Shown: positions 43,399-52,018 of the stretch, in pieces
How the letters are laid out: every line of letters begins with the position of its first letter
How positions within the stretch are numbered: position 1 is the first letter of the stretch
Source of the DNA: Planctomycetaceae bacterium
Lineage (GTDB): Bacteria; Planctomycetota; Planctomycetia; Planctomycetales; Planctomycetaceae
Assembly: GCA_021732845.1 (NCBI GenBank)
Contig: JAKFUF010000030.1
Coordinates: forward strand, 30,104 to 94,103
Direction of reading: 5' to 3'
DNA: 64,000 bases
Program-made: the position numbers and the translations under genes
The notes under the pieces: model-generated
Told to the model about the DNA's origin: nothing
Databases searched by the model: none
Seen by the model: only the letters and a program-made list of their open reading frames with translations

Positions 43399-45858
43399 AT
43401 GATGATCGGTCTCCTACTCTGGACGCTCTTGGCGTCTGGAGAACCTGCTCCCAGTGAACTCCCCCAGCCAATGGCGGCGGGAGCGGTCGAAAAAGCTGCA
43501 GAAGAACCAAAGCCGACGGCTGAACAGCTTCAATTCTTCGAAAACCGCGTGCGGCCGATCCTGGTCGAGCACTGCCAGAAGTGCCACGGCGAGAAAAAGT
43601 CCCAGGCCAGCCTGCGGCTCGATTCCCGTGAGGGCGTCATGCGCGGCGGCGACCAGGGACCAGTGATCATTGCTGGCAAGCCGGCCGAGAGCGAATTGAT
43701 CCGCGCCGTGCGGTATGAAGACGCCGATCTGAAAATGCCGCCGGAGGCGAAGCTCAAAGACGAGCAGATCGCCGATCTGACCAAGTGGGTGGAGATGGGA
43801 GCGCCCTTCCCAGCCACGGCCAAGTCGAATCCGCGGACCCGTGACCCCAATCATTGGTCCTTTCAGCCACCCGCCAATGTCGCCGTACCCACGGTCAAGG
43901 ATGCCGCGTGGGCTCGCTCCCCGATCGACAACTTTATTCTGTCCAAACTCGAAGCGAATGGTCAGGTCCCGACAGCGCAAGCTGACAAGCGGACTCTCCT
44001 GCGGCGGGCCACGTTCGACCTGACCGGACTGCCGCCCACACCCCAGGAGGTCGCCGACTTTCTGGCCGACGAACAGCCGAACGCCTTTGCCCGCGTGGTG
44101 GAGCGTTTGCTGGCATCGCCCGCCTACGGCGAGCGCTGGGGCCGGCATTGGCTGGATGTCGCCCGCTATGCCGATTCGAATGGCCTGGACGAGAACGTGG
44201 CCTTTGGCACGGCGTGGCGCTACCGGGACTACGTGGTTGAGGCCTTCAACAAGGACAAGCCGTACGACCAGTTCCTCGCCGAGCAACTGGCGGGCGACTT
44301 GCTGAAGGCCACCGACGACAACCAGCGACATGAGCAGTTGATCGCCACCGGATTTCTGGCCCTCGGTCCCAAGGTGCTGGCCGAGGTCGACGAAGCCAAG
44401 ATGCACATGGACATCGTGGACGAGCAGATCGACACCTTTGGCCGCGCGGTATTGGGGCTCACATTGGGCTGTGCCCGCTGCCACGACCACAAGTTCGATC
44501 CGATTCAGGCCGCAGACTACTACGGCTTCGCCGGGATCTTCAAAAGCACCCGCGCGATGGAGAACTACAAGAAGCTCGCCCGCTGGTATGAGAACCGGCT
44601 GGAGTCGCCGGCCGCACTGGCCGCCGAAGCTGGCCAGGCGGCGTTGGTCGCCAGCAAGAAGCAGGCGGTGGATGCCCTCGTCGCCAAGGCCGATGAGACC
44701 GCCAAACAGACTCTGCCGGCGGACTCCAAGCCACCGGAAAAATTGGAATCGCTCTACCCGGATGAGACCAAGATGGAACTCAAGCGGCTGCGGGACGAAC
44801 TGGCCAAAGTCCAGGCCACTGCACCAGAGTTTCCCACGGCCATTGGCGTGACCGAAGCCGAAGTCGCTGACGAAGCGATCCGCCTCCGGGGCAATCCGCT
44901 CAAGCTCGGCGATGTTGTGCCACGGCATGTGCCGCCGGTTGTGAAGGGACCGGAGACCCCGCAGTTCACAGCAAAGGAAAGCGGTCGCCGCGAACTCGTT
45001 GCGTGGCTCACCGATCCCCGCCATCCGCTCACCAGCCGCGTCATGGTCAACCGTGTCTGGCGGTGGCATTTCGGCAAGGGGCTGGTTCGCACCACCGACA
45101 ACTTCGGGCTGCTGGGTGAAGCCCCCTCCCATCCAGAACTGCTGGATTGGCTGGCGCGGCGGTTCGTCGCCGATGACTGGTCGCTCAAGTCGCTGCATCG
45201 GCTGATCATGAATTCCAGCGTCTATCAGCAGGGCAGCCAGGCCACTCCCGGCCTCGTGGCTCAAGACCCCGAGAACCGCTGGTTCGGCCGTGCCGATGTG
45301 CGCCGCATGGAAGCCGAGGTGATTCGCGACACAATGCTGGCGGTGGCTGGCGCGCTCGACCGCACGATGGGCGGGACGATCCTCGCCGTCAAGAACCGGG
45401 GTTACCTGTTTGATCATACGTCGAAAGATCTGACCGATTACAACAGCAACCGTCGCTCATTGTATCTGCCGGTGATCCGCAACAACCGTTACGACGTCTT
45501 CCAGTTGCTGGACGCTCCTGATGCCACCATTCCCAGCGGGGACCGGACCACCACAACCGTGGCTTCGCAGGCGCTGTTGATGCTCAACAGCGACCTGGTC
45601 ATGAAAGCCGCGGCGGGACTGGCAGAGCGTCTGCTGTCCGGCTCACAGACAGATGCGGAGCGGATGCAGCAGTTGTACGCCATCGCCTACGGGCGCAATG
45701 CCTCGCCGGAAGAGGTCGAGGCCAATCTGGCGTTCCTGGCTGGTCTCGAGAAATCGCTCACGATGCGCGAGCCAGACGCTGCCGCGCGCCAGCGGCAGGC
45801 GTGGAGTGTGCTGAGCCACGTCGTGCTGGCGGCCAATGAGTTCGTTTACGTCAAGTGA
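43399..45858 (+). CDS. Cytochrome-type PSCyt1/DUF1549/DUF1553 protein
   Basis: The 819-residue exported protein is of the type almost unique to Planctomycetes and Verrucomicrobia. A short signal segment precedes a PSCyt1 domain with haem motif CQKCH at residues 59-63. A DUF1549 domain (about 145-360) contains [20 protein letters not shown] and a second CxxCH-like site [11 protein letters not shown]. The C-terminal DUF1553 domain (about 535-790) has [20 protein letters not shown] and [18 protein letters not shown]. These proteins are always encoded next to a DUF1501 gene, as here. The pair is thought to act in the periplasm, possibly in oxidation of polysaccharide-derived compounds; the substrate is unknown. 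Confidence 0.9.
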   Translation: MMIGLLLWTLLASGEPAPSELPQPMAAGAVEKAAEEPKPTAEQLQFFENRVRPILVEHCQKCHGEKKSQASLRLDSREGVMRGGDQGPVIIAGKPAESELIRAVRYEDADLKMPPEAKLKDEQIADLTKWVEMGAPFPATAKSNPRTRDPNHWSFQPPANVAVPTVKDAAWARSPIDNFILSKLEANGQVPTAQADKRTLLRRATFDLTGLPPTPQEVADFLADEQPNAFARVVERLLASPAYGERWGRHWLDVARYADSNGLDENVAFGTAWRYRDYVVEAFNKDKPYDQFLAEQLAGDLLKATDDNQRHEQLIATGFLALGPKVLAEVDEAKMHMDIVDEQIDTFGRAVLGLTLGCARCHDHKFDPIQAADYYGFAGIFKSTRAMENYKKLARWYENRLESPAALAAEAGQAALVASKKQAVDALVAKADETAKQTLPADSKPPEKLESLYPDETKMELKRLRDELAKVQATAPEFPTAIGVTEAEVADEAIRLRGNPLKLGDVVPRHVPPVVKGPETPQFTAKESGRRELVAWLTDPRHPLTSRVMVNRVWRWHFGKGLVRTTDNFGLLGEAPSHPELLDWLARRFVADDWSLKSLHRLIMNSSVYQQGSQATPGLVAQDPENRWFGRADVRRMEAEVIRDTMLAVAGALDRTMGGTILAVKNRGYLFDHTSKDLTDYNSNRRSLYLPVIRNNRYDVFQLLDAPDATIPSGDRTTTTVASQALLMLNSDLVMKAAAGLAERLLSGSQTDAERMQQLYAIAYGRNASPEEVEANLAFLAGLEKSLTMREPDAAARQRQAWSVLSHVVLAANEFVYVK

Positions 45859-45872
45859 TGCGAGGTTGCGCG

Positions 45873-47288
45873 ATGTTTCCAAAAAATCCAGTTTCACGCA
45901 GAGCCATGTTGGGCCGGTCCGCCGTGGGCTTCGGCTCGCTGGCGCTGGCTTCGATGCTCGCGGACGAAACGCGTGCCAATACTCCGAATGTCGCTCCGCT
46001 GGCCCCCAAGCTGCCGCACTTCGCGGCGCGGGCCAAGCGGGTGATTTTTCTGTTCATGTGCGGTGGGCCATCGCAGGTGGACACCTTCGACCCCAAGCCA
46101 CTGCTCACGCGGGACGATGGCAAGCCGTTCCCGCATGCAAAGCCACGGGTCCAGTTCGCGGCAACCAACAACCTGCTGAAGTCGCCCTGGGAATTCAAAC
46201 AGCATGGCGAGAGCGGACTGTGGGTCAGCGACCTGTTTCCGCATGTGGCCAAGCAGGTCGACAACCTGTGCATGATCAACTCGATGCATGGAACAAACCC
46301 CGCGCATGGCGGGGCGATGATGAAGCTGCACACCGGCAGCGACAATTTCGTGCGTCCCAGCATCGGCTCGTGGCTCAGCTACGGCCTGGGCACCGACAAC
46401 AGCAACCTGCCGGGCTATCTCACCATCTGTCCGACCCTCGGCCACGGTGGCGTGACCAACTGGGGTTCGGCCTTCCTGCCGGCTGTCTATCAAGGGACGC
46501 CGCTGGGCAACGCCAGCGTCCCGTCTGACAAGGCCAAGGTCAGCTACATCAACAACTCCAACCTGTCGCGCGACATCCAGCGGATGCAGTTGGACCGGCT
46601 CTACGCCATGAACCGCCAGCATCAGGCGCAGGCGGGGCAGGAGGCGTCGCTCGAAGCCCGCATCAACTCCTTCGAGCTGGCGTTCCGTATGCAAACGGAA
46701 ATGCCCCAGTTGGAGGACCTGTCCAACGAGTCGCAGGCCACGCTCTCTCTGTACGGCATGGACAACCCCACGACGGCGAACTTCGGCCGGATGTGTCTGA
46801 TGGCCCGACGGTTCTCGGAGGCGGGTGTGCGGTTCGTGCAGGTCACCCACAGCGACAGCAATGTGCAGTGGGACCAGCATTCCAACCTGAAGGAGGGCCA
46901 CGAAAAGAACGCCCGCGAGGTGGACCAGCCGATCGCCGCACTGCTGTACGACCTCAAGGCGCGTGGTTTGCTGGAAGACACGCTGGTCTGGTGGGGGAGT
47001 GAGTTTGGTCGGACACCGGTGGCCGAAGGCAAGAACGGCCGCGACCACAACCCTGAGGGCTTTACGATGTGGCTCGCCGGTGGCGGCGTCAAAGCCGGCT
47101 TCCGCTACGGCAGCACTGACGAATACGGCTACTACGCCACCGAGGACAAGGTCCACATCCACGACCTGCACGCCACCATTCTGCACCTGATGGGGATCGA
47201 CCACGAGCGCCTGACCTACCCCTACGCCGGCCGCAACTTCCGCCTGACGGATGTGGAAGGCAACGTGGTGGACAAAATCATCGCGTGA
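45873..47288 (+). CDS. Tat-exported DUF1501 protein
   Basis: The 471-residue protein begins with a twin-arginine signal ([20 protein letters not shown]). The DUF1501 domain is marked by [20 protein letters not shown] near residue 62, by [22 protein letters not shown], and by [12 protein letters not shown] with a [15 protein letters not shown] metal-binding-like region near 390. The fold belongs to the alkaline-phosphatase superfamily. The start 15 bases after the partner's stop is chosen over an overlapping upstream GTG or ATG because GAGG lies at the right distance. The two genes form one operon. Confidence 0.9.
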   Translation: MFPKNPVSRRAMLGRSAVGFGSLALASMLADETRANTPNVAPLAPKLPHFAARAKRVIFLFMCGGPSQVDTFDPKPLLTRDDGKPFPHAKPRVQFAATNNLLKSPWEFKQHGESGLWVSDLFPHVAKQVDNLCMINSMHGTNPAHGGAMMKLHTGSDNFVRPSIGSWLSYGLGTDNSNLPGYLTICPTLGHGGVTNWGSAFLPAVYQGTPLGNASVPSDKAKVSYINNSNLSRDIQRMQLDRLYAMNRQHQAQAGQEASLEARINSFELAFRMQTEMPQLEDLSNESQATLSLYGMDNPTTANFGRMCLMARRFSEAGVRFVQVTHSDSNVQWDQHSNLKEGHEKNAREVDQPIAALLYDLKARGLLEDTLVWWGSEFGRTPVAEGKNGRDHNPEGFTMWLAGGGVKAGFRYGSTDEYGYYATEDKVHIHDLHATILHLMGIDHERLTYPYAGRNFRLTDVEGNVVDKIIA

Positions 47289-47321
47289 TCCTCACCACAA
47301 TTGGTGTCGTCAAAAGCAAAA

Positions 47322-47347
47322 CGGGCGCGAAATGAATTTCGCACCCG
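47322..47347 (-). terminator. Terminator between convergent genes
   Basis: CGGGCGCGAAAT pairs with ATTTCGCACCCG around a GA loop with one mismatch. On the minus strand it is followed by TTTTGCTTTTG, which fits termination of the minus-strand gene 47387-47770 about 40 bases past its stop. Confidence 0.65.
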
Positions 47348-47386
47348 AGGGGCATCACTCGAATACTCATCGGCTGTCGTCAGAGG

Positions 47387-47770
47387 TCATGCGTTCGGCA
47401 CGGCACGATCCGCTGCATGACCAGACATCGCGTAGGGCGAAGCAGTCCCCGCAACTTCATGTTCGGGAACGTATTCGCGCGGCACCGGTGTGGCCGCGAC
47501 GGGAACGGCTGCAGGGGGAACAACGAGTTGTTCTGCGGCGACTTCCGCCGCCCGAGCCGAGCGCCCGATCCGGCCGACGAGAAATCCGATCAACATCAGC
47601 ACGGTCCCGGTGGCGAAGAACCCGTATGTGAAGAGATAGGCAGTGTCGCTGCCGTTGTGGCCGGTCAGATAGTAGTAGTACACGATGGTCCAGACATCGC
47701 ACAGCGCGCCCAGCGTGATGTAAATCAGCGAGGTCGTGGCGGACGTGGCTTGTTTGGGTTCGCCCCACAT
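47387..47770 (-). CDS. Two-helix membrane protein with a Pro/Ala-rich tail
   Basis: The 127-residue protein starts at MWGEPKQATSATTSL, with GGAGAG five bases upstream; longer frames are not required. Two membrane helices lie at about residues 14-36 (LIYITLGALCDVWTIVYYYYL) and 45-68 (YLFTYGFFATGTVLMLIGFLVG). The remaining 50 residues are rich in Ala, Val and Pro. I recognise no family; the helical pair resembles small membrane proteins beside stress genes. The PRC-barrel gene lies 80 bases upstream on the same strand. Confidence 0.65.
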   Translation of the reverse strand: MWGEPKQATSATTSLIYITLGALCDVWTIVYYYYLTGHNGSDTAYLFTYGFFATGTVLMLIGFLVGRIGRSARAAEVAAEQLVVPPAAVPVAATPVPREYVPEHEVAGTASPYAMSGHAADRAVPNA

Positions 47771-47850
47771 GACATCTCTCCACGGAAGGAATTCAGGAAG
47801 CAAGAGCCAGTGCGCCATGCATTAGGTGCACGGCGCACTGGCATGGCGGA

Positions 47851-48324
47851 TCAAGGTGCAAGCACAGCACCACGGCGGATCATTCGGCGTTGCTCGCCGG
47901 GGGTCAGGCCATAGTATTTGTAGACTTGGGTGCGGTAGGCGGGTGTCGAGAAGACGGGATACTGCTGAACGGAGTATGTCGGCACGGCACGGTATTTTTC
48001 AGGGGTGATGTGCACGACGGCGACGCGCTTCTCGACATTGAACGCGGTCGCGTCCCACGGCACGGTGACGAGTTGGTTTTCGCTGTTGACGACGATCAGG
48101 TAGTCGACATTGCCGAAGTCATCCAGCACGATGTCGTCGACCGTGCCGACTTGAGAGTCGCCCTGGATCTGAACTTTCGCCCCGATGATTTGCTTGGCCC
48201 GGTAATGTGGCCGGCCATCCGGATTGCTCGGGTTGAGGGGCTTGTCGTCGGCACTGAGGTAACCAGCGGCGGCGATGGCCAACACGGCGGCAACCGCCAG
48301 AACGGGACGCAGTCGTTTCTTCAT
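47851..48324 (-). CDS. Exported PRC-barrel domain protein
   Basis: The 157-residue protein starts at MKKRLRPVLAVAAVLAIAAAG (signal peptide). The PRC-barrel is recognised in the middle (SKQIIGAKVQIQGD-like: AKQIIGAKVQIQGDSQVGTV; DIVLDDFGNVDYLIVVNS; VTVPWDATAF), and an ordered tail follows with PEKYRAVPTYSV. The PRC barrel is a small beta fold found in the photosynthetic reaction centre H subunit and in RNA- or membrane-associated proteins. An exported version suggests a role in the envelope. It shares direction with the two-helix membrane protein. Confidence 0.8.
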   Translation of the reverse strand: MKKRLRPVLAVAAVLAIAAAGYLSADDKPLNPSNPDGRPHYRAKQIIGAKVQIQGDSQVGTVDDIVLDDFGNVDYLIVVNSENQLVTVPWDATAFNVEKRVAVVHITPEKYRAVPTYSVQQYPVFSTPAYRTQVYKYYGLTPGEQRRMIRRGAVLAP

Positions 48325-48698
48325 GACGTGGCTCCATGATGGGGATGAAGTTGCCAATGCAACTCCTCAATCGTTGATTGGCCAGTCTGAGCAAAGACTG
48401 CGCCGGCCCGTGGTCCGCTTCGAAGCTGAGTCGCTTAACATTCTGTTGCGTCAGGCGTTGCGCAAAAGTCAATCTGCCGGAGACTCGACTTCAATGCCGA
48501 CATGCGGTCCCAACGCTCGTTGCTGTGATTCCAGCTTGGCGGTTCCGCAAGCAGTTCCGGCGGAACTCGATGGAATCAGTTCGTCCCACCCCGTCCAGCG
48601 TGGAGTTTCAGGTCCATCTGATAGAATCCCGGACACTGAGCCACGCCTACTCGTTTTGCCGGGCCAAACTTTCAACTCCCGGTCCCGAAAGGATTGTC
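48325..48698. other. Divergent intergenic region, no gene seen
   Basis: These 374 bases separate the PRC-barrel gene and the FMN reductase gene. Frames crossing it have no credible start. One GTGGCTCA word is present at 48637 (minus orientation). Promoters for both genes should lie here, but I could not point to a clear pair of boxes. Confidence 0.45.
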
Positions 48699-49283
48699 AT
48701 GTCTTCGCCCAAGATTCTGGCCTTTGCTGGCAGCACCCGCAAAAACTCCTACAACCGCAAGTTGGTGCAACTCGCCGTGGCTGGGGCGCGGGCGGCGGGA
48801 GCCACGGTGACCGTCGTGGAGCTGGCAGACTATCCGCTGCCGTTGATGGACGAAGATCTGCAGGAGTCTTCGGGCATCCCGGCGAATGCCAAGAAGCTGA
48901 AGCAACTCTTCCTGGAGAACGACGGGCTGCTGATCGCCGCTCCCGAGTACAACAGTTCCATCACTCCGCTGCTGAAGAACGTGATCGACTGGGTCTCGCG
49001 GTCGGAACCGGGCGAGGGCTCGCTGGCGGCGTATGCCAACAAGACGGCGGTCCTCTGCAGCGCCTCACCCAGTGGCTGGGGTGGCCTTCGCGGCCTGGTG
49101 CATGTCCGTTCCATCCTGGGCAACATCGGCGTGGTCGTGCTGCCCGACCAGGTCTGCATCAGCCGCGCGTTCGAAGCCTTCAACCCCGACGGCTCGCTCA
49201 AGGAAGCCAAGCAGCAGGCCAGCATCGAAAAGCTGGGAGCCACGCTCAGCGCATTTGTGGGGAAACTGACCGATCACAAATAG
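48699..49283 (+). CDS. NADPH-dependent FMN reductase (SsuE/flavodoxin fold)
   Basis: The 194-residue protein starts at MSSPKILAFAGSTRKNSYNR, with AAGGA about six bases upstream; the frame extends far upstream without support. The FMN-binding loop GSTRKNSYN and the second motif APEYNSSITPLLKNVIDWVS near residue 85 define the NADPH-dependent FMN reductase family of flavodoxin fold. SASPSGWGGLRGLVHVR near 125 is the third conserved region. Such enzymes supply reduced flavin or reduce quinones, azo dyes or iron. Its neighbour is a PepSY/ApbE pair, so a link to flavin chemistry in the envelope is possible. Confidence 0.88.
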   Translation: MSSPKILAFAGSTRKNSYNRKLVQLAVAGARAAGATVTVVELADYPLPLMDEDLQESSGIPANAKKLKQLFLENDGLLIAAPEYNSSITPLLKNVIDWVSRSEPGEGSLAAYANKTAVLCSASPSGWGGLRGLVHVRSILGNIGVVVLPDQVCISRAFEAFNPDGSLKEAKQQASIEKLGATLSAFVGKLTDHK

Positions 49284-49322
49284 CAGATGGTGCTCGCCGC
49301 GAAAGCCGACCTGAACAATGTA

Positions 49323-50054
49323 TCACGGCACCCACACCAGGTAGACGATCACTAACAGAATCGTGCCAAACACCGCGGTGAGCGTTCCCGACCAGCGGCG
49401 GCGCTTGATGTAGAAAATCAGGACGATGCCTGTTATGGAAATCATCAGCATCACAAGCGCCGTGACGTCGATCAAGATGGACCATCCCAGTCCCGAGTCG
49501 CGGCCCTTGTGCAGATCATTAATGATCGCCACGGCACCCATCGCCGTTTGCGTGGCGGTGTACGTCCCGTCAGCGCGGTTCACATAGATATCCGCGGCAT
49601 ACCCGGGGCCTTTGAAGAGGACCATGCATTCCTGTTCGTCGACGCGAAATTCGCTGACCGCGCCGCGAATTCCGTGGACCTTTCTGAGCTGTTCCACGAC
49701 CGCCAGTTTGTCGACTTCGCGGGCATGGTCGACTTCCAGCGACTCATCCCCTGGCGGGTTGTCGGGTGCCTGCGCCGCAGTGTTGGGAGGCAGACGCAGC
49801 CATGCAACGGGCATGGTTCCCTGGTTGGCCGTGACGTGCTGGGCCTCGGTGCTGAACCATGTGGGATGGTTCAGCGTGATGCCCGTGATTGAGAAAAATA
49901 TCAGTGCCGTGAAGCCCAGCAGCGACATGTAAATGTGCAGCCACCGGACTGTCACTGCAAACCAAGTCGACCATTTGCGTGCAGGCCGTGCTTTCCGTTG
50001 CGGAGTGCGTTCCGCCATCGATCGCAGTAACCGGGTGGATGCGTCATTTTCCAT
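49323..50054 (-). CDS. PepSY-associated membrane protein
   Basis: The 243-residue protein is started at MENDASTRLLRS, overlapping the stop of the upstream ApbE gene by 11 bases, so translation is coupled. It has a helix near residues 42-62 (IYMSLLGFTALIFFSITGITL), an extracytoplasmic region of about 120 residues, and two C-terminal helices (VTALVMLMISITGIVLIFY, AVFGTILLVIVYLVWV). The pattern is that of PepSY-TM proteins, often seen in iron or flavin electron-transfer loci. The loop DGTYTATQ resembles the flavinylation motif DGxSGAT in its D, G, A and T positions. Confidence 0.75.
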   Translation of the reverse strand: MENDASTRLLRSMAERTPQRKARPARKWSTWFAVTVRWLHIYMSLLGFTALIFFSITGITLNHPTWFSTEAQHVTANQGTMPVAWLRLPPNTAAQAPDNPPGDESLEVDHAREVDKLAVVEQLRKVHGIRGAVSEFRVDEQECMVLFKGPGYAADIYVNRADGTYTATQTAMGAVAIINDLHKGRDSGLGWSILIDVTALVMLMISITGIVLIFYIKRRRWSGTLTAVFGTILLVIVYLVWVP

Positions 50055-51681
50055 CAGGCTTGGCTGAGTCGGGGGCGGGGGCGGCAACGCGATATTCCAC
50101 GGAGGCGGACTTGATCTCCACATTCGGCTTCAGCTTCACTTCGGCGATCGGCGCGGTTCCCAGCGTCATGGAGTGGCGGATCAACTGATATGTACCATGT
50201 TCGCGGGCGACTTCGATGAACAGCGTGTATTTGCCCGCTGGCAGCGGTTTCCCGAAATCGTCCTTGCCATCAAATATCGCCTTGTACGCGCCGGCGTCGC
50301 GGGTCGCTCCAGAGACCGTCGCAATCAGGTCTTTCCCATCGGCTTTCTTCCGCACCCCCTCGTTGCGATACCAGCGGAGCAGGTCCCGATGCCAGCGCGG
50401 TCCGGGTTGTTTTGTCTGCATCCACAGCAAGGCGGTCCGCACGGGAAACTCGTCCGCGTTTTCCAGCCAGATGGCGACATATGGCCGACGATACCTGCGG
50501 CCCATGGGCTTGTCCAACTCGAACTGCACGGCCAGTTCCAGCAGGTTGCCGGCTGCATTTTTGGCAGCAGGCTTCTCCTTGGTCTGATCCGTTGGCTTCT
50601 CAACAGGTTTCTCCCCCGCGAGCGCGAGTTGTTCGCTGGCGCTGGCTGCCAGCCGGAACAACTGCGGTTCTTTCAGTTCATTCCAGCCCGGACTCGGGAT
50701 CTGCAAACCGTCTTTCTGCACCAGCAGATACTCGACTCCCGGCAGTGCACCCGCCAGAGTCGCACTTTCCGTGGGGGTCAGAACGCTGAAGATGGTGGCC
50801 AGCGCGTCCGCTTCCGCGGCTGTGTTGGCAACCACGGTGGCACTGGCAATGTGACCCACCGGCTGGCCGTTCCGGGGGTCAAGAATGTGCGAATACCATT
50901 CGCCGCCAATGCGGAATCCGCGGCGGTAGCTGCCACTCGTTGCCAAACCCCGATTTCTCAGATGGATTGTCGCGAGCGATGGGGCATTCACCGCATCATT
51001 GGCAGGATTGACGACATGAATCGGCTGGACGATGTCGCCCTGCACAGACAGGTCGCCGCCAATGCAAACCAGAATCCCAAAAACGCTGGCATCCGCAGGC
51101 TTGCCGTAAGCGATCGCACAGGCGCGGTCGATGATCGCACCCTTGGCGATTGCGTTGAAATTCAGCGGGCTGTCCATTTGCCGCGTTGCCGTGCGATCGG
51201 CACTCAATGTCCATTGCGGTTGTTGAATCTGAGCGACGACGTCAGAGAGCTGGTTCTGGAAGGGCAACTGCCCGTGCTTCTCGGCGTCGCTCCACAGCCG
51301 TGTCAGCCCCTGCACGGCGGGGTTGAATGCTCCGTGGCTCAGCCTCTGCCATTTCTCACAAGCTTCGAGGACTTCGAATAATTCGGGCGAGATCTGCGTC
51401 GGTTGTCCGACTTTCCCCTGCCAGTGGCTCAACTCACTCGATTTGTCGTAGCTGCTGTAAATCTGTGCCAACCGGTCGATTTCCTTCAGGACGCGTGCCT
51501 CGGCCCGTGCGCCAGCCTCGGGATTGGCGGCTTCGACCTGGATCTCAAGTGAAGTGCCGAGGACATGTTCGTGATTGAAGATGAAGCGGTCCGCATGCGC
51601 GGAAGGCGTCATGCCGAGTATTGCAGAGCAGGCCACGATTAGCGGCCAGGTGTGGCGAACGCTTCCGTCAATCAAACGCAT
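50044..51681 (-). CDS. ApbE (FAD:protein FMN transferase) fused to DUF2271
   Basis: The 545-residue exported protein has a signal peptide and an ApbE domain of about 300 residues: YSSYDKSSELSHWQ near 77, FNAIAKGAIIDRACAIAYG near 175 (the ApbE NxGGIAKGxxxD region) and RNRGLATSGSYRRGFRIGG near 245 with the HILDPRNGQPVGH motif. ApbE attaches FMN covalently to serine or threonine of exported proteins. After a Lys/Glu/Pro linker the last 150 residues form DUF2271 (FELDKPMGRRYRRPYVAIWLE, GKYTLFIEVAREHG). The downstream PepSY gene overlaps it. The fusion points to a flavin-dependent electron-transfer complex in the envelope. Confidence 0.85.
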   Translation of the reverse strand: MRLIDGSVRHTWPLIVACSAILGMTPSAHADRFIFNHEHVLGTSLEIQVEAANPEAGARAEARVLKEIDRLAQIYSSYDKSSELSHWQGKVGQPTQISPELFEVLEACEKWQRLSHGAFNPAVQGLTRLWSDAEKHGQLPFQNQLSDVVAQIQQPQWTLSADRTATRQMDSPLNFNAIAKGAIIDRACAIAYGKPADASVFGILVCIGGDLSVQGDIVQPIHVVNPANDAVNAPSLATIHLRNRGLATSGSYRRGFRIGGEWYSHILDPRNGQPVGHIASATVVANTAAEADALATIFSVLTPTESATLAGALPGVEYLLVQKDGLQIPSPGWNELKEPQLFRLAASASEQLALAGEKPVEKPTDQTKEKPAAKNAAGNLLELAVQFELDKPMGRRYRRPYVAIWLENADEFPVRTALLWMQTKQPGPRWHRDLLRWYRNEGVRKKADGKDLIATVSGATRDAGAYKAIFDGKDDFGKPLPAGKYTLFIEVAREHGTYQLIRHSMTLGTAPIAEVKLKPNVEIKSASVEYRVAAPAPDSAKPDGK

Positions 51682-52018
51682 CTGTCACCTCTAACGGAGG
51701 TCGTGAAGTCGCTGGAGAACCTAACACTTCTTCAACGAGGAATTCACCGGCCGCTCAATAGACCTTCAGACTGGCCTGGCGAGGTTGTTGTGAAAGGTGG
51801 AGCCTTGTCGAGATTCCGTTACAAGCGCAAGCCGATATCCTCTGAACCGCCGTCGTTCAAGTGCCGATCAATGCGGGTGCGGAATTATGTCCGCAACTGC
51901 GCGCTCATCGTGGCTGCGCTCGAACGATGCCATCAGGCTCGCTGAAAGATCCGTTATACAATCGGAAGCCATGGCAATCGTTCGATTTTACCGGTCCAAT
52001 AAGGGATTCTGGCCATTG
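51682..52018. other. Intergenic region, no gene seen
   Basis: About 337 bases separate the start of the ApbE gene and the end of the S9 peptidase gene on the same strand. No supported gene, terminator or clear repeat was recognised. Confidence 0.45.

Noticed and set aside
43414..45417. 667-codon open frame on the minus strand
   Set aside because: It lies antisense to the DUF1549/DUF1553 gene, has no domain or ribosome-binding site and reflects high-GC codon structure.
45894..47204. 436-codon open frame on the minus strand
   Set aside because: Antisense to the DUF1501 gene with no supporting motif.
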